A program made the translations under genes and the position numbers. Source: Lysinibacillus cavernae (GTDB lineage: Bacteria > Bacillota > Bacilli > Bacillales_A > Planococcaceae). Taken from it: a stretch of DNA of 64,000 bases. Under the pieces are notes generated by a model. That model was not told the DNA's origin. It worked only from the letters and a program-made list of their open reading frames with translations, and ran no database searches. Position 1 is the stretch's first letter. Each line of letters starts with the position of its first letter. Below are positions 45,465 through 54,186 of this stretch, piece after piece. The stretch is taken from contig NZ_WMEF01000005.1 of NCBI RefSeq assembly GCF_009724685.1, positions 124,001 to 188,000 on the forward strand, read 5' to 3'.

Positions 45465-46604
45465 CTATGGTTTTAATAACTTAATGGTAGTCATGGCAAG
45501 TATTTTCACACCATTTTGTAATGCATCTAAGTTAAAATTCATATTAGGATGGTGCAGTCCTGGTTGTAAATCTGTTCCTAGTCCAATCATTGTAGCTTTA
45601 ATATGAGGAAAATACTTTTTATAATAGTGGAAATCCTCCCCTCCAGGAGTAATGACTGGAGCCGTGTTTGCGTCATTCCCTAGAGCTTCAATAATGGCTT
45701 CTCCCACGAGTTTCTCAATTTGTGGACTAGGTTCCGCAGCAATCATTGATGCTAGCGTCACCATTTCAACTATTGCCCCATTTGCTGAGCCCGAAGAAAG
45801 AACCGCATTTTCTACCTTCTTAAGTAAATCGTCCATCACGTAGTTCTGTTGTGCACGGACATCAATGCCAAATTCAGCATAATCAGGAATGATATTAATA
45901 TTGTTTCCACCTGCCTGAACCATGGTTATTTTAGCAGATGAGGATAATGTCGGATCCGTTTTAACTGAGTTAACAGCATGAATGATGGCTCCAAGTGAAT
46001 CAACAACATTTATCCCTAGATTTGGTCGTGAACCATGGGCTTGAATTCCTTGAATCTTTCCTTTAAGCAGAGTTGTCGCACCATGATAGATTGCAGGAGA
46101 TGCCTGGCCAAATTTTAATTCCTGAATCGGGCGTACATGTATCCCTAGCATATAGTCAACATCATCGATTATACCTTTATCTATTAGAGCTTTAGCACCT
46201 AAACCGGATTCCTCGGCTGGTTGAAAAATAATTTTAATAAGACCCCGCGGTTGAAAATCTAATTCTTTTAGACAAGTAATAGTATGGAGAACTATAGTCA
46301 TATGAGCATCATGACCACAGGAATGATTAGCTTTCCATTCTCCGTCGACTAGCTGCCATAACGCATCAATGTCTGCTCTAATCCCAATGGTTGGACCAAG
46401 TTCTTTATTTCCCCAATATCCAACAACACCAGTATGATCTTCAAACCTCTCAAAAGGAATTTCTAAATTTTCTAATTGCTTACATAAGTACTCGGTTGTC
46501 TCTTTTTCTTTCCAACTAATTTCGGGATGGGAATGAAAATGACGGTATGTTGATTTTATTAACTCTTTATTCTCATCAACCCAATTTTTGATTTTTTCAA
46601 TCAT
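45465..46604 (-). CDS. M20-family amidohydrolase, probable N-succinyl-amino acid hydrolase
   Basis: The 379-residue protein is an M20D metallopeptidase: GIRADIDALWQ, CGHDAHMTIVL, QPAEESGLGAKALI and a late TPGGEDFHYY carry the metal ligands and the catalytic Glu. Family members hydrolyse N-acyl amino acids and similar amides. In the D-to-L amino acid pathway known from Geobacillus kaustophilus an M20 enzyme removes succinate from N-succinyl-L-amino acids; the same neighbours here support that role. ATG at 46602-46604 has GGAG upstream and overlaps the GNAT gene by eight bases. Confidence 0.85.
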   Translation of the reverse strand: MIEKIKNWVDENKELIKSTYRHFHSHPEISWKEKETTEYLCKQLENLEIPFERFEDHTGVVGYWGNKELGPTIGIRADIDALWQLVDGEWKANHSCGHDAHMTIVLHTITCLKELDFQPRGLIKIIFQPAEESGLGAKALIDKGIIDDVDYMLGIHVRPIQELKFGQASPAIYHGATTLLKGKIQGIQAHGSRPNLGINVVDSLGAIIHAVNSVKTDPTLSSSAKITMVQAGGNNINIIPDYAEFGIDVRAQQNYVMDDLLKKVENAVLSSGSANGAIVEMVTLASMIAAEPSPQIEKLVGEAIIEALGNDANTAPVITPGGEDFHYYKKYFPHIKATMIGLGTDLQPGLHHPNMNFNLDALQNGVKILAMTTIKLLKP

Positions 46605-47436
46605 ATAAAGACTCCATCGTTTTATTTTCAATAACATAAAAATGGATGTTGGCTAAATTTTTTTTTAACATTCCAGTTACTACAAAGCCTTTTGAGAATG
46701 CATCATTTACTGCATCTCTCAACTTATACCTCCATGCCTTCGCTGCCTCAAAATCCTCTTGTTTCAAAATTTGAAAGTTTGCTGGGACAGGTAGTAAATA
46801 TCCTTCTTCATTCTTAATTGATTCCACCTCATGGGGATATGGAATATTTCTATCACTATAAGACAAAAGAGGCTTATAGTGATTAACTAAAGTATCCTTT
46901 TTGAGTACACCTGTAAGTGCTCTTGTTACTCGGTTTGAACAAATATCCCATTCTACTAATAAACGATCAGATGGTAGACCTTTATTAAGTTTATCGCTCA
47001 TTTCACCATAATAAGAAGGAAAGTACGTTTTGGAATATGCCCCTAACTTAGTAAGATTAAAATATGCATTTTTAGCTTCTAAAGGATCAAAAGTCCACAC
47101 AATTTTTTGATAGCCATAATCAACTGCCCACTCCCTTTGCTTAAGTTTTAGCTGTAAGCCTATTCCGCAATTATGATACTTGTTATGGACGCCAGTCATA
47201 TGAGAAATTAAATACTTCTTCCCATTCTTAAAACCCGAAAAACCGTATGAAAACCCAATTAATTCACCATCATTAAACGCTCCAACTATGTTTCCTCCAT
47301 TGTGGGTAGCAGCAATAAGCTGTGGTAGAGGCGTTACAACATCTTTGTCCCAGATTTCTTCTTGAAAACAAACTACATCTTGAATTTCCTTTAAACCAAT
47401 GACATTTTTATAGACAATTGGTTCTGTTAAAACCAT
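46597..47436 (-). CDS. COG3375-type GNAT, probable D-amino acid N-succinyltransferase
   Basis: The 279-residue protein has the COG3375 pattern: IWDKDVVTPLPQLIAATHNG, GFSYGFSGFKNGKKYLISHM, GVHNKYHNCGIGLQLKLKQR (CoA loop) and WTFDPLEAKNAYFNLTKLGA. Members co-occur with N-succinylamino acid racemases and succinylate D-amino acids using succinyl-CoA. It sits between the racemase-like enolase and the M20 hydrolase. The ATG at 47434-47436 follows GGTGGAGGG. Confidence 0.82.
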   Translation of the reverse strand: MVLTEPIVYKNVIGLKEIQDVVCFQEEIWDKDVVTPLPQLIAATHNGGNIVGAFNDGELIGFSYGFSGFKNGKKYLISHMTGVHNKYHNCGIGLQLKLKQREWAVDYGYQKIVWTFDPLEAKNAYFNLTKLGAYSKTYFPSYYGEMSDKLNKGLPSDRLLVEWDICSNRVTRALTGVLKKDTLVNHYKPLLSYSDRNIPYPHEVESIKNEEGYLLPVPANFQILKQEDFEAAKAWRYKLRDAVNDAFSKGFVVTGMLKKNLANIHFYVIENKTMESLYD

Positions 47437-47486
47437 TTGTATATCCCTCCACCCATCATTAAATAAAATCAACTTGAAATCATTTA

Positions 47487-48614
47487 TTAGTACTTTATTT
47501 TATCTCTTAGAAAATCCTTTTGTTTAACTGTGAATTGATTAATGAATTCCTGGTTAACCTCAAAACCAATGCCGGGTTGTTCTGGAACAATAATAGTGCC
47601 AGGTTTTGAAAGAGTCACTTCTGGTAAAATGATATCTTCATCAAAATAACGGTTGGAAGCAGATGTATCACCTGGAATACTAAAGTTACTTAATGAAGCC
47701 ATAGCAATGTTATGAGCCCTACCTATGCCAGCTTCAAGCATTCCACCACACCAAACGGGGATGTTTTTTTCCTCACATAGATTGTGCATTTTAATTGCTT
47801 CGAAAAGTCCTCCAACACGACCAACTTTAATATTAATAATTTTGCAAGCACTAATTTCGATTGCCTTTCTTGCGTCTTCTACAGAATGAATACTTTCATC
47901 TAAACAGATAGGTGTAGTTATTGCTTCTTGTAATTTTGCGTGATCTAAAATGTCGTCATGAGCTAACGGCTGTTCAATCATCATTAAATTAAACTGATCT
48001 AATTCTTTTAATAGTTGTAAATCATTCAGGCTATAACAAGAATTAGCATCAGCCATTAGCGGAATTTGTTCTCCGAAATTTTTCCGAATAGCCTCTAAAG
48101 GGGCAATGTCCCAGCCCGGTTTAATTTTGACCTTTATCTTTTTATATCCATCCTCTATAAAACCTGCCACCTTGTTTAATAAAGTTTCTATGTTATTTTC
48201 AATGCCGATGCTTACACCCACTTCAATCTCTGACCGTGTTCCTCCTAGTGTAGTAGAAAGCGTTTGTCCTTTTTGCTTGCTATATAAATCCCAAATTGCC
48301 ATTTCAAGTACTGCTTTTGCCATGTTATTTCTACGTATATATGAAAACAATTCCGAGACATCTTTTGGCTCTTGAATTTCGTTTTCTAATAGCTTTGGAA
48401 TCAAATAAGTTTCGAGCATGTGCCATACTGTACCTGTAGTCTCTTCGTTGTAGATAGGAAAAGGCATCGCGACACTTTCAGCAAAGCCAACTTTATCTCC
48501 GCCATGTACCTTAACGATGATAATATCCTTTTCAATCACTTTACCGAAGCTAGTTTCAAATGAAGATTTTAAGGGTAATTTAATTCGTTGTAATGAAATT
48601 TTATTTATATCCAT
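47487..48614 (-). CDS. Enolase-superfamily N-succinylamino acid racemase-like enzyme (MenC/NSAR branch)
   Basis: The 375-residue protein has the muconate-lactonizing enolase layout: KKIKVKIKPGWD with the first catalytic Lys pair, LMADANSCYSL (Asp ligand), MIEQPLAHDD (Glu), CLDESIHSV (Asp/Glu) and IINIKVGRVGG with the second Lys. This is the OSBS/NSAR branch, shared by o-succinylbenzoate synthase and N-succinylamino acid racemase. Lying beside GNAT and M20 genes, racemase (epimerisation of N-succinyl-D-amino acids) is much more likely than a menaquinone role. Confidence 0.85.
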   Translation of the reverse strand: MDINKISLQRIKLPLKSSFETSFGKVIEKDIIIVKVHGGDKVGFAESVAMPFPIYNEETTGTVWHMLETYLIPKLLENEIQEPKDVSELFSYIRRNNMAKAVLEMAIWDLYSKQKGQTLSTTLGGTRSEIEVGVSIGIENNIETLLNKVAGFIEDGYKKIKVKIKPGWDIAPLEAIRKNFGEQIPLMADANSCYSLNDLQLLKELDQFNLMMIEQPLAHDDILDHAKLQEAITTPICLDESIHSVEDARKAIEISACKIINIKVGRVGGLFEAIKMHNLCEEKNIPVWCGGMLEAGIGRAHNIAMASLSNFSIPGDTSASNRYFDEDIILPEVTLSKPGTIIVPEQPGIGFEVNQEFINQFTVKQKDFLRDKIKY

Positions 48615-48632
48615 AGAGTAATACCTTCCTTT

Positions 48633-49646
48633 TTATATAAAATTACTTGTAGTCTCTTGATCCATTATTTCAGGTTCAAACAAGTGACAAGCTACAAAAT
48701 GTCCTGGTTTAACCTCTATATTTCTAGGATTTTTTGTCTTACATACTTCCATACATGCAAAACATCGAGGATGGAAAGTACAACCAAGAGGAGGATTTAC
48801 TGGATTTGGAACATCACCAGTTAAAATTATCCGGTCTTTTTTTTCACTTTCAGGATTAGGGACTGGAACAGAAGACATAAGGGATTTTGTATAAGGATGA
48901 AGCGGTTCTGAAAACAATTGGTTTTTATCAGCAAACTCTACCATTCTTCCTAGATACATTACGCCAATTCTGTCACTAATGTGTTTTACCACACTTAAAT
49001 CATGAGCAATAAAAATGTATGTTAGTCCTAATTCTTTCTGAAGACGCTGAAACAGGTTAAGTATTTGTGCTTGAACAGATACATCCAAAGCAGAAACGGG
49101 CTCATCAGCTATTATAAGTGATGGACCTACCGCGATTGCTCGGGCAATTCCTATTCTTTGTCTTTGCCCCCCACTAAATTCATGAGGATAGCGATCTGCA
49201 TGAAAAGCACTTAATCCTACCATTTGCAAAATTTCTAAAATTTTCTGCCTTCTTTCTTTCTTACTCTTTCCTATTCCATGTGTTAATAGTGCTTCTTCTA
49301 AAATAGAAGAGATTCGAAGACGAGGATTTAAAGAAGCAAACGGGTCCTGGAAAACAATCTGCATTTGTTTTCTGAGCTTTCTCAATTCTTGCTTACTCAA
49401 GCTTAGGACATCTCTGCCTTCAAATATAATTTCGCCACTTGTTGGTTCAATTAATTTTAAGATACTTCTTCCAGTTGTAGACTTGCCACAGCCGCTTTCT
49501 CCAACAATTCCCAATGTTTCTCCTTTTAATAGCTTAAAAGTAACGCCATCAACAGCTTTAACAAAGTCTTTCTTTTTAGAAATAAAACTCTTATTTATAG
49601 GAAAATATGTTTTTAGGTTATGAACCTCCAGCAGTATTTCACTCAT
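48633..49646 (-). CDS. Oligopeptide/dipeptide ABC transporter ATPase (OppF/DppF type)
   Basis: The 337-residue ATPase has Walker A GESGCGKSTTGRS, signature HEFSGGQRQRIGIARAI, Walker B LIIADEPVSALD, and the C-terminal Cys-rich extension PLGCTFHPRCFACMEVC seen in peptide/nickel ABC ATPases. It partners the OppD-type ATPase whose stop overlaps its start by four bases. It is followed by the racemase gene after 18 bases. Confidence 0.9.
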   Translation of the reverse strand: MSEILLEVHNLKTYFPINKSFISKKKDFVKAVDGVTFKLLKGETLGIVGESGCGKSTTGRSILKLIEPTSGEIIFEGRDVLSLSKQELRKLRKQMQIVFQDPFASLNPRLRISSILEEALLTHGIGKSKKERRQKILEILQMVGLSAFHADRYPHEFSGGQRQRIGIARAIAVGPSLIIADEPVSALDVSVQAQILNLFQRLQKELGLTYIFIAHDLSVVKHISDRIGVMYLGRMVEFADKNQLFSEPLHPYTKSLMSSVPVPNPESEKKDRIILTGDVPNPVNPPLGCTFHPRCFACMEVCKTKNPRNIEVKPGHFVACHLFEPEIMDQETTSNFI

Positions 49647-50647
49647 GCTAATGCCTCCTCATGAATATATAGCCAACATCTAACTGAGTGTTCGTTATTC
49701 GTTTTTATTAGAGGTGGGTTTCTTTCAAAACATTTTGAATGAGCTTGGGTGCATCGAGAAAAGAAAGGACATCCTTTCGTTATCTCTCCGATATTTGGTA
49801 CATTGCCTTCAATTGGTTGTAGATTATCCTGTTCATCTTCAAGACTAGGAATAGAATTTAATAGACCAATGGTATAAGGATGTTGTGGATTTTTATAGAT
49901 AGTTTTTACATGTGCTTCTTCAACAATTTGCCCATAATACATGACCATAACCCGATCAGCCATTTCTGCTACAACACCTAAATCATGAGTTATTAATAGT
50001 ATTGCTGTTTCATAGTTAGTTTTGAGATCATTCATTAAGTCTAAAATCTGCGCTTGTATCGTTACATCTAATGCTGTTGTTGGCTCATCAGCAATTAATA
50101 GGCTAGGATTACAAGCCATAGCCATCGCGATCATTATCCTTTGTCTCATTCCTCCAGAAAGTTGATGTGGATATTCGCTTATAATCTTTTCTGGGCGTGG
50201 AATTCCAACCTTTTTTAATATATCAACCGTTTGCTTTTTTAACTCATCTCCTGAGGCATCTGTATGTAGCTTAAGAACCTCACTAATTTGTCTTCCAATT
50301 CTATGAACAGGATTTAAGGATGTCATAGGCTCTTGGAATATCATTGAAACATCTTTCCCACGAATTGACCGCATTTTTTTTTCAGATAATTGATTGAAGT
50401 CGATATCATTAAAAATAATTTTTCCATCAATATTCCCAACACTATTTGATATTAATCTCATTATGGAAAGGGACGTAACGCTTTTACCACACCCAGATTC
50501 TCCTACCAAAGCGAGTGTTTCGCCTTTATTAATCGTAAAGTTCACCTGACTCACTGCATTAACAAAATTGTTCTTCCCTGTTTTAAATCTAATAGAAAGG
50601 TCCTCCACTTTCAGAAGCGCTTCTTTTTTTACAAGGTTAGTTCCCAT
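49643..50647 (-). CDS. Oligopeptide/dipeptide ABC transporter ATPase (OppD/DppD type)
   Basis: The 334-residue ATPase has Walker A GESGCGKSVTSLS, signature HQLSGGMRQRIMIAMAM, Walker B LLIADEPTTALD, and the C-terminal GCPFFSRCTQAHSKC. The ATG at 50645-50647 follows GGGAGTG; an upstream TTG lies on that site. It drives import together with the OppF-type partner. Confidence 0.9.
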   Translation of the reverse strand: MGTNLVKKEALLKVEDLSIRFKTGKNNFVNAVSQVNFTINKGETLALVGESGCGKSVTSLSIMRLISNSVGNIDGKIIFNDIDFNQLSEKKMRSIRGKDVSMIFQEPMTSLNPVHRIGRQISEVLKLHTDASGDELKKQTVDILKKVGIPRPEKIISEYPHQLSGGMRQRIMIAMAMACNPSLLIADEPTTALDVTIQAQILDLMNDLKTNYETAILLITHDLGVVAEMADRVMVMYYGQIVEEAHVKTIYKNPQHPYTIGLLNSIPSLEDEQDNLQPIEGNVPNIGEITKGCPFFSRCTQAHSKCFERNPPLIKTNNEHSVRCWLYIHEEALA

Positions 50648-50666
50648 CTTTTTCACTCCCAAGCAG

Positions 50667-51584
50667 TTATTTTTGCCTTGGATCTAGTGCATCCCGCAAT
50701 CCATCACCTAGCAGGTTAAAACCAAGTACGACTAACATAATTGCCAAACCTGGGAAAAGGGACATCCACCAAGCCTGCCCTAAAAAAGCTTTTCCAACGT
50801 AAGCCATAGATCCCCATTCAGGAGTAGGCGGCTGAGCACCGAGCCCCAAGAAACTTAACGCTGCTGCTACAAGAATACTAGTTCCAAATTGTAAACTGGA
50901 TAAAACAATTATTGGTGATAATACGTTAGGAAATACATGCTTTAAAATTATTTTAAAATCCGAAACACCAAGTGCCTTTACTGCCTCTATATATTCTTTT
51001 TCCCTTATTGATAAGACCGATCCTCGAACCACCCTTACATATGAAGGTATAGCCGAGATTGCAACCGCAATCATCGCGTTAGTTAATCCGACCCCAAGTA
51101 CAGCAATAATAGCAATTGCAAGAAGGAGTGAGGGAAAAGCCAGTAAAATATCCATAACCTGCATAATATAAATATCAAATCTACGGTAATAGCCTGATAT
51201 CATTCCTAAAATGACCCCGATAACGCCTGCGATTAGCACCGCAACAAGCCCCATCATTAAGGAAACCCGACCTCCATATAATATTCTAGAAAATATATCT
51301 CTCCCAAAATCATCTGTCCCTAATAAATGTTGTCCTCCTGGAGGTAAAAACCTTTGTTCGAAATTCATTACGTCAACTGAATGTGGGGCAATCCAAGGAG
51401 CAAGTAAGGAAATAGACACGAAGAACAATAAAATACAGGCCCCACTAACAGCACTTTTGTTAGTTATTATTCTTTTCCCCACTAACGACCAGTATGTTTT
51501 AGACTTTACCTCAGAATCCCTATTATTTTGAGGAGGATTGAATTTAGTTTCTGAATCTGTAAGCTTAGGAGCTGAACTACTCAA
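50667..51584 (-). CDS. Peptide ABC transporter permease (OppC/DppC type)
   Basis: The 305-residue permease has about six membrane helices, an N-terminal OppC-type segment (NKSAVSGACILLFFVSISLL), LLGTDDFGRDIFSRILYGGR, and the EAA loop EAVKALGVSDFKIILKHVFP. TTG start with GGGAGG upstream. Confidence 0.9.
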   Translation of the reverse strand: MSSSAPKLTDSETKFNPPQNNRDSEVKSKTYWSLVGKRIITNKSAVSGACILLFFVSISLLAPWIAPHSVDVMNFEQRFLPPGGQHLLGTDDFGRDIFSRILYGGRVSLMMGLVAVLIAGVIGVILGMISGYYRRFDIYIMQVMDILLAFPSLLLAIAIIAVLGVGLTNAMIAVAISAIPSYVRVVRGSVLSIREKEYIEAVKALGVSDFKIILKHVFPNVLSPIIVLSSLQFGTSILVAAALSFLGLGAQPPTPEWGSMAYVGKAFLGQAWWMSLFPGLAIMLVVLGFNLLGDGLRDALDPRQK

Positions 51585-51601
51585 AATACTTGCCTCCCTT
51601 T

Positions 51602-52519
51602 CTAATACTTAATACGAGGATCTACTAAACTGTATACAAGATCCACTATCATGTTAGTTATAATAAAAAGAAATGCCATAAATAGAACTAACCCTTGTAC
51701 TGTTGGCAAATCCCTTTTAGTAATTGCTTCAATAGAAAAACTTCCTAATCCTGGTAGTGCAAATACAGTTTCAATGACTACAGCACCTGCTAATAGAAAA
51801 CCAAACTGTAGACCAATTAAAGTAATAACAGGTATCATGGCATTTTGAAGAGCATGCTTAAAAATCATAGGAATCATAGCAAGTCCTTTAGCTTGAGCTG
51901 TTCTCATGAAATCTTGTTTAATTACTTCAAGCATACTTGACCTTGTCATTCTTGCTATATTACCAGCTGATCCTAAACCAAGTGTAATAGATGGCAGAAT
52001 TAATGAATAAAACCCTTGATATCCTGAAATAGGGAAAACACTGAATTGGTATGAAAAAATCCAAATTAAGAATAGAGCAATCCAAAACCCTGGTGCAGAT
52101 ATACCTATTAAGGAAATAACCATAGCTAGTTGGTCGAAGATTGTATTTTGTTTCACTGCTGCTAAAATACCCATTAAAATCCCAACTACTGATCCAATGA
52201 TTAAACTATAAAGCGCTAGTTGTACTGTAATAGGAAAGCGAGCCGTAATCTCTTCAATCACTGTCAAACCTGTAATATAGGATGTTCCTAAGTCCCCTTG
52301 CAACACATTTTTAATATAATCAATGTATTGAATAAAAAGCGGCTGGTCTAAACCTAAAGTGCTTTTCATTTCAACTATGGCCTCTTCAGAAGCAAAGTCT
52401 CCTAGAATATAAGTTACTGGATCACCAGGTATGAGGTGCATCATCAAAAAGACTAAAATCGATACACCAATTAGAGTAACAACCATTGAAAAAGTACGAT
52501 TCAAAATATATTTAGACAA
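51602..52519 (-). CDS. Peptide ABC transporter permease (OppB/DppB type)
   Basis: The 305-residue permease starts KYILNRTFSMVVTLIGVSIL and has the OppB signature HLIPGDPVTYILGD, six membrane helices and the EAA loop RTAQAKGLAMIPMIFKHALQ. TTG start after GGGGGGA. It forms the channel with the OppC-type protein. Confidence 0.9.
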   Translation of the reverse strand: MSKYILNRTFSMVVTLIGVSILVFLMMHLIPGDPVTYILGDFASEEAIVEMKSTLGLDQPLFIQYIDYIKNVLQGDLGTSYITGLTVIEEITARFPITVQLALYSLIIGSVVGILMGILAAVKQNTIFDQLAMVISLIGISAPGFWIALFLIWIFSYQFSVFPISGYQGFYSLILPSITLGLGSAGNIARMTRSSMLEVIKQDFMRTAQAKGLAMIPMIFKHALQNAMIPVITLIGLQFGFLLAGAVVIETVFALPGLGSFSIEAITKRDLPTVQGLVLFMAFLFIITNMIVDLVYSLVDPRIKY

Positions 52520-52585
52520 GTTTACATCCCCCCTTTTTTAATAAGGTAGTTAGGGATGAACATCCCTAACTTTTCAGGTTAATTT

Positions 52586-54172
52586 TTATTTCGAAGTGAT
52601 ATCATTGAAGATAATAGATTGTGAGTAAGGATTTTGTTTAAATCCATTAATGTCACGGTAAGCGGTTACATTCTCACGTACAAATAACGGAACCCAAGGA
52701 GATTCTTCCACAAGAAATTGCTGTGCTTGTTCATAAATTTCCATACGCTCCTCCTTATTCATCGTTTGACGTGCTTTAGTGAGTAAATTGTGTAATTCCT
52801 CATTTTCATAATGCATTCTTAATGAACTTCCTTTTCCAAAAAGCATATACAAGATATCTGGATCTGACCATCCGTACATATTTAGAAGTGCATCATGTAA
52901 CCCCTTTGGTGTGTTTGCAGAAATTGACGCTGGCTCTTGAACAGAAATATTAACTAAAATACCAATCTCTTTTAATTGGCCTTGAAGAATTTGGGCAATT
53001 CTTTGCATTACTGGTTCATCAGATAACCATAATTCAAATGAGAAAGGCTTTCCGTCCTTCTCTATAATCCCATCTCCATTTGTGTCCTTCCACCCAGCTT
53101 CTTCTAGCAACGATTTAGCTTTTTCCACATTTAGAGAGTATTTTTGTTTTGCCTCTCCTTCCACCTTTTCACTATATCCTGGTATACTTTGAGGAAGAGG
53201 ACCAAAGAGTGGTTTTGCATAGCCTTCCAAAGCAAATTCTACGAGTGGATCACGATCGATACCAAGTGCGATAGCTTGTCTAACACGTTTGTCTTGGAAC
53301 ATTGGCTTTTTATTATTGAAGCCTAAGTAAGTTATGCCTTGTTCCAACATACTATCAATTTTCACACCTTCTGTTGTTTCAAGATCTTTAATATAATTTG
53401 GTGGCACATTGGTCATAATCTGTGTGGTACCTTTTTTAAATTCTAGTACTCTAGTATCGTCATCCGTGATAAAACGGAACTCATATTTATCAAAACCTGG
53501 TGCACCCTTATTGTCTACAAAAGGAGGACCCCAATTATAATCGTCATTTTTCATGTAAGTAATAGAAGATCCACGTATTCTTTCCCCAAATTTAAATATT
53601 CCTGAAGCCCCAGGATGTTTTCCAAAATCCTCTCCGTACTCATCAAGTGATTTAGGATCCATCGGTGCTAAATATGAAGTAGTTAATCCACTGGCAAAAG
53701 GTGCAAAGGGCTCTGTGAAATAAACCATTAATTTCTGTCCATCAGCTTCAATTTTGTCCACTGGTCCAGCTAAAAACTTGACAGCAGAATATTGAAGGAA
53801 CCTTTCAAACGACTTTTTAACTGCTTCAGCAGTAAGCGGTTCCCCAGAATGGAACTTGACATTTTCATCTAAATAAAAGGTCCAAATTTTACCATCATTT
53901 GAAATGTCATATTTTTCGGCAAGACCTGGTATTATATTTCCTTCAAGATCCCTTTTTAACAATGTGTCATAAATATTGGCAGTTGAATTATCAACCCAAG
54001 TTGTTTTATGGACGTCAATGGTATCCGGCTCACGAACAGAAGAGATTACTAATGTGTTCCGTGATTTGCTATCGCCATTTCCAGAACTTTGTTCATTCGA
54101 ATTTGGGTTACAGCCTGCTAAAATCACCATGATAATTAACATAACGATTAATTTACATCCCCTGGTTTTCAC
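52586..54172 (-). CDS. Peptide ABC transporter substrate-binding lipoprotein (SBP_bac_5)
   Basis: This protein of about 528 residues has a lipoprotein signal (LIVMLIIMVILAGC, lipobox LAGC), then the family-5 binding fold: REPDTIDVHKTTWVDNSTAN, LAEKYDISNDGKIWTFYLDE (the SxDGxxxTFxL motif), VKFHSGEPLTAEAVKKSFER and RQAIALGIDRDPLV. These proteins capture oligopeptides, dipeptides, glutathione or nickel. The neighbours suggest short peptides with D-residues. The second in-frame GTG (54170-54172) is best spaced from AAAGGAGG. Confidence 0.88.
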   Translation of the reverse strand: MKTRGCKLIVMLIIMVILAGCNPNSNEQSSGNGDSKSRNTLVISSVREPDTIDVHKTTWVDNSTANIYDTLLKRDLEGNIIPGLAEKYDISNDGKIWTFYLDENVKFHSGEPLTAEAVKKSFERFLQYSAVKFLAGPVDKIEADGQKLMVYFTEPFAPFASGLTTSYLAPMDPKSLDEYGEDFGKHPGASGIFKFGERIRGSSITYMKNDDYNWGPPFVDNKGAPGFDKYEFRFITDDDTRVLEFKKGTTQIMTNVPPNYIKDLETTEGVKIDSMLEQGITYLGFNNKKPMFQDKRVRQAIALGIDRDPLVEFALEGYAKPLFGPLPQSIPGYSEKVEGEAKQKYSLNVEKAKSLLEEAGWKDTNGDGIIEKDGKPFSFELWLSDEPVMQRIAQILQGQLKEIGILVNISVQEPASISANTPKGLHDALLNMYGWSDPDILYMLFGKGSSLRMHYENEELHNLLTKARQTMNKEERMEIYEQAQQFLVEESPWVPLFVRENVTAYRDINGFKQNPYSQSIIFNDITSK

Positions 54173-54186
54173 TTTCACCCCTCCTT

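Noticed and set aside
43251-46637. Additional ORFs inside the S9 and M20 genes on either strand
   Set aside because: Overlapping shadows without ribosome binding sites; the main frames carry complete family motifs.
47487-48614. Menaquinone-pathway o-succinylbenzoate synthase (menC)
   Set aside because: The family fits, but GNAT, M20 and peptide import neighbours point to the racemase role; no men genes adjoin it.
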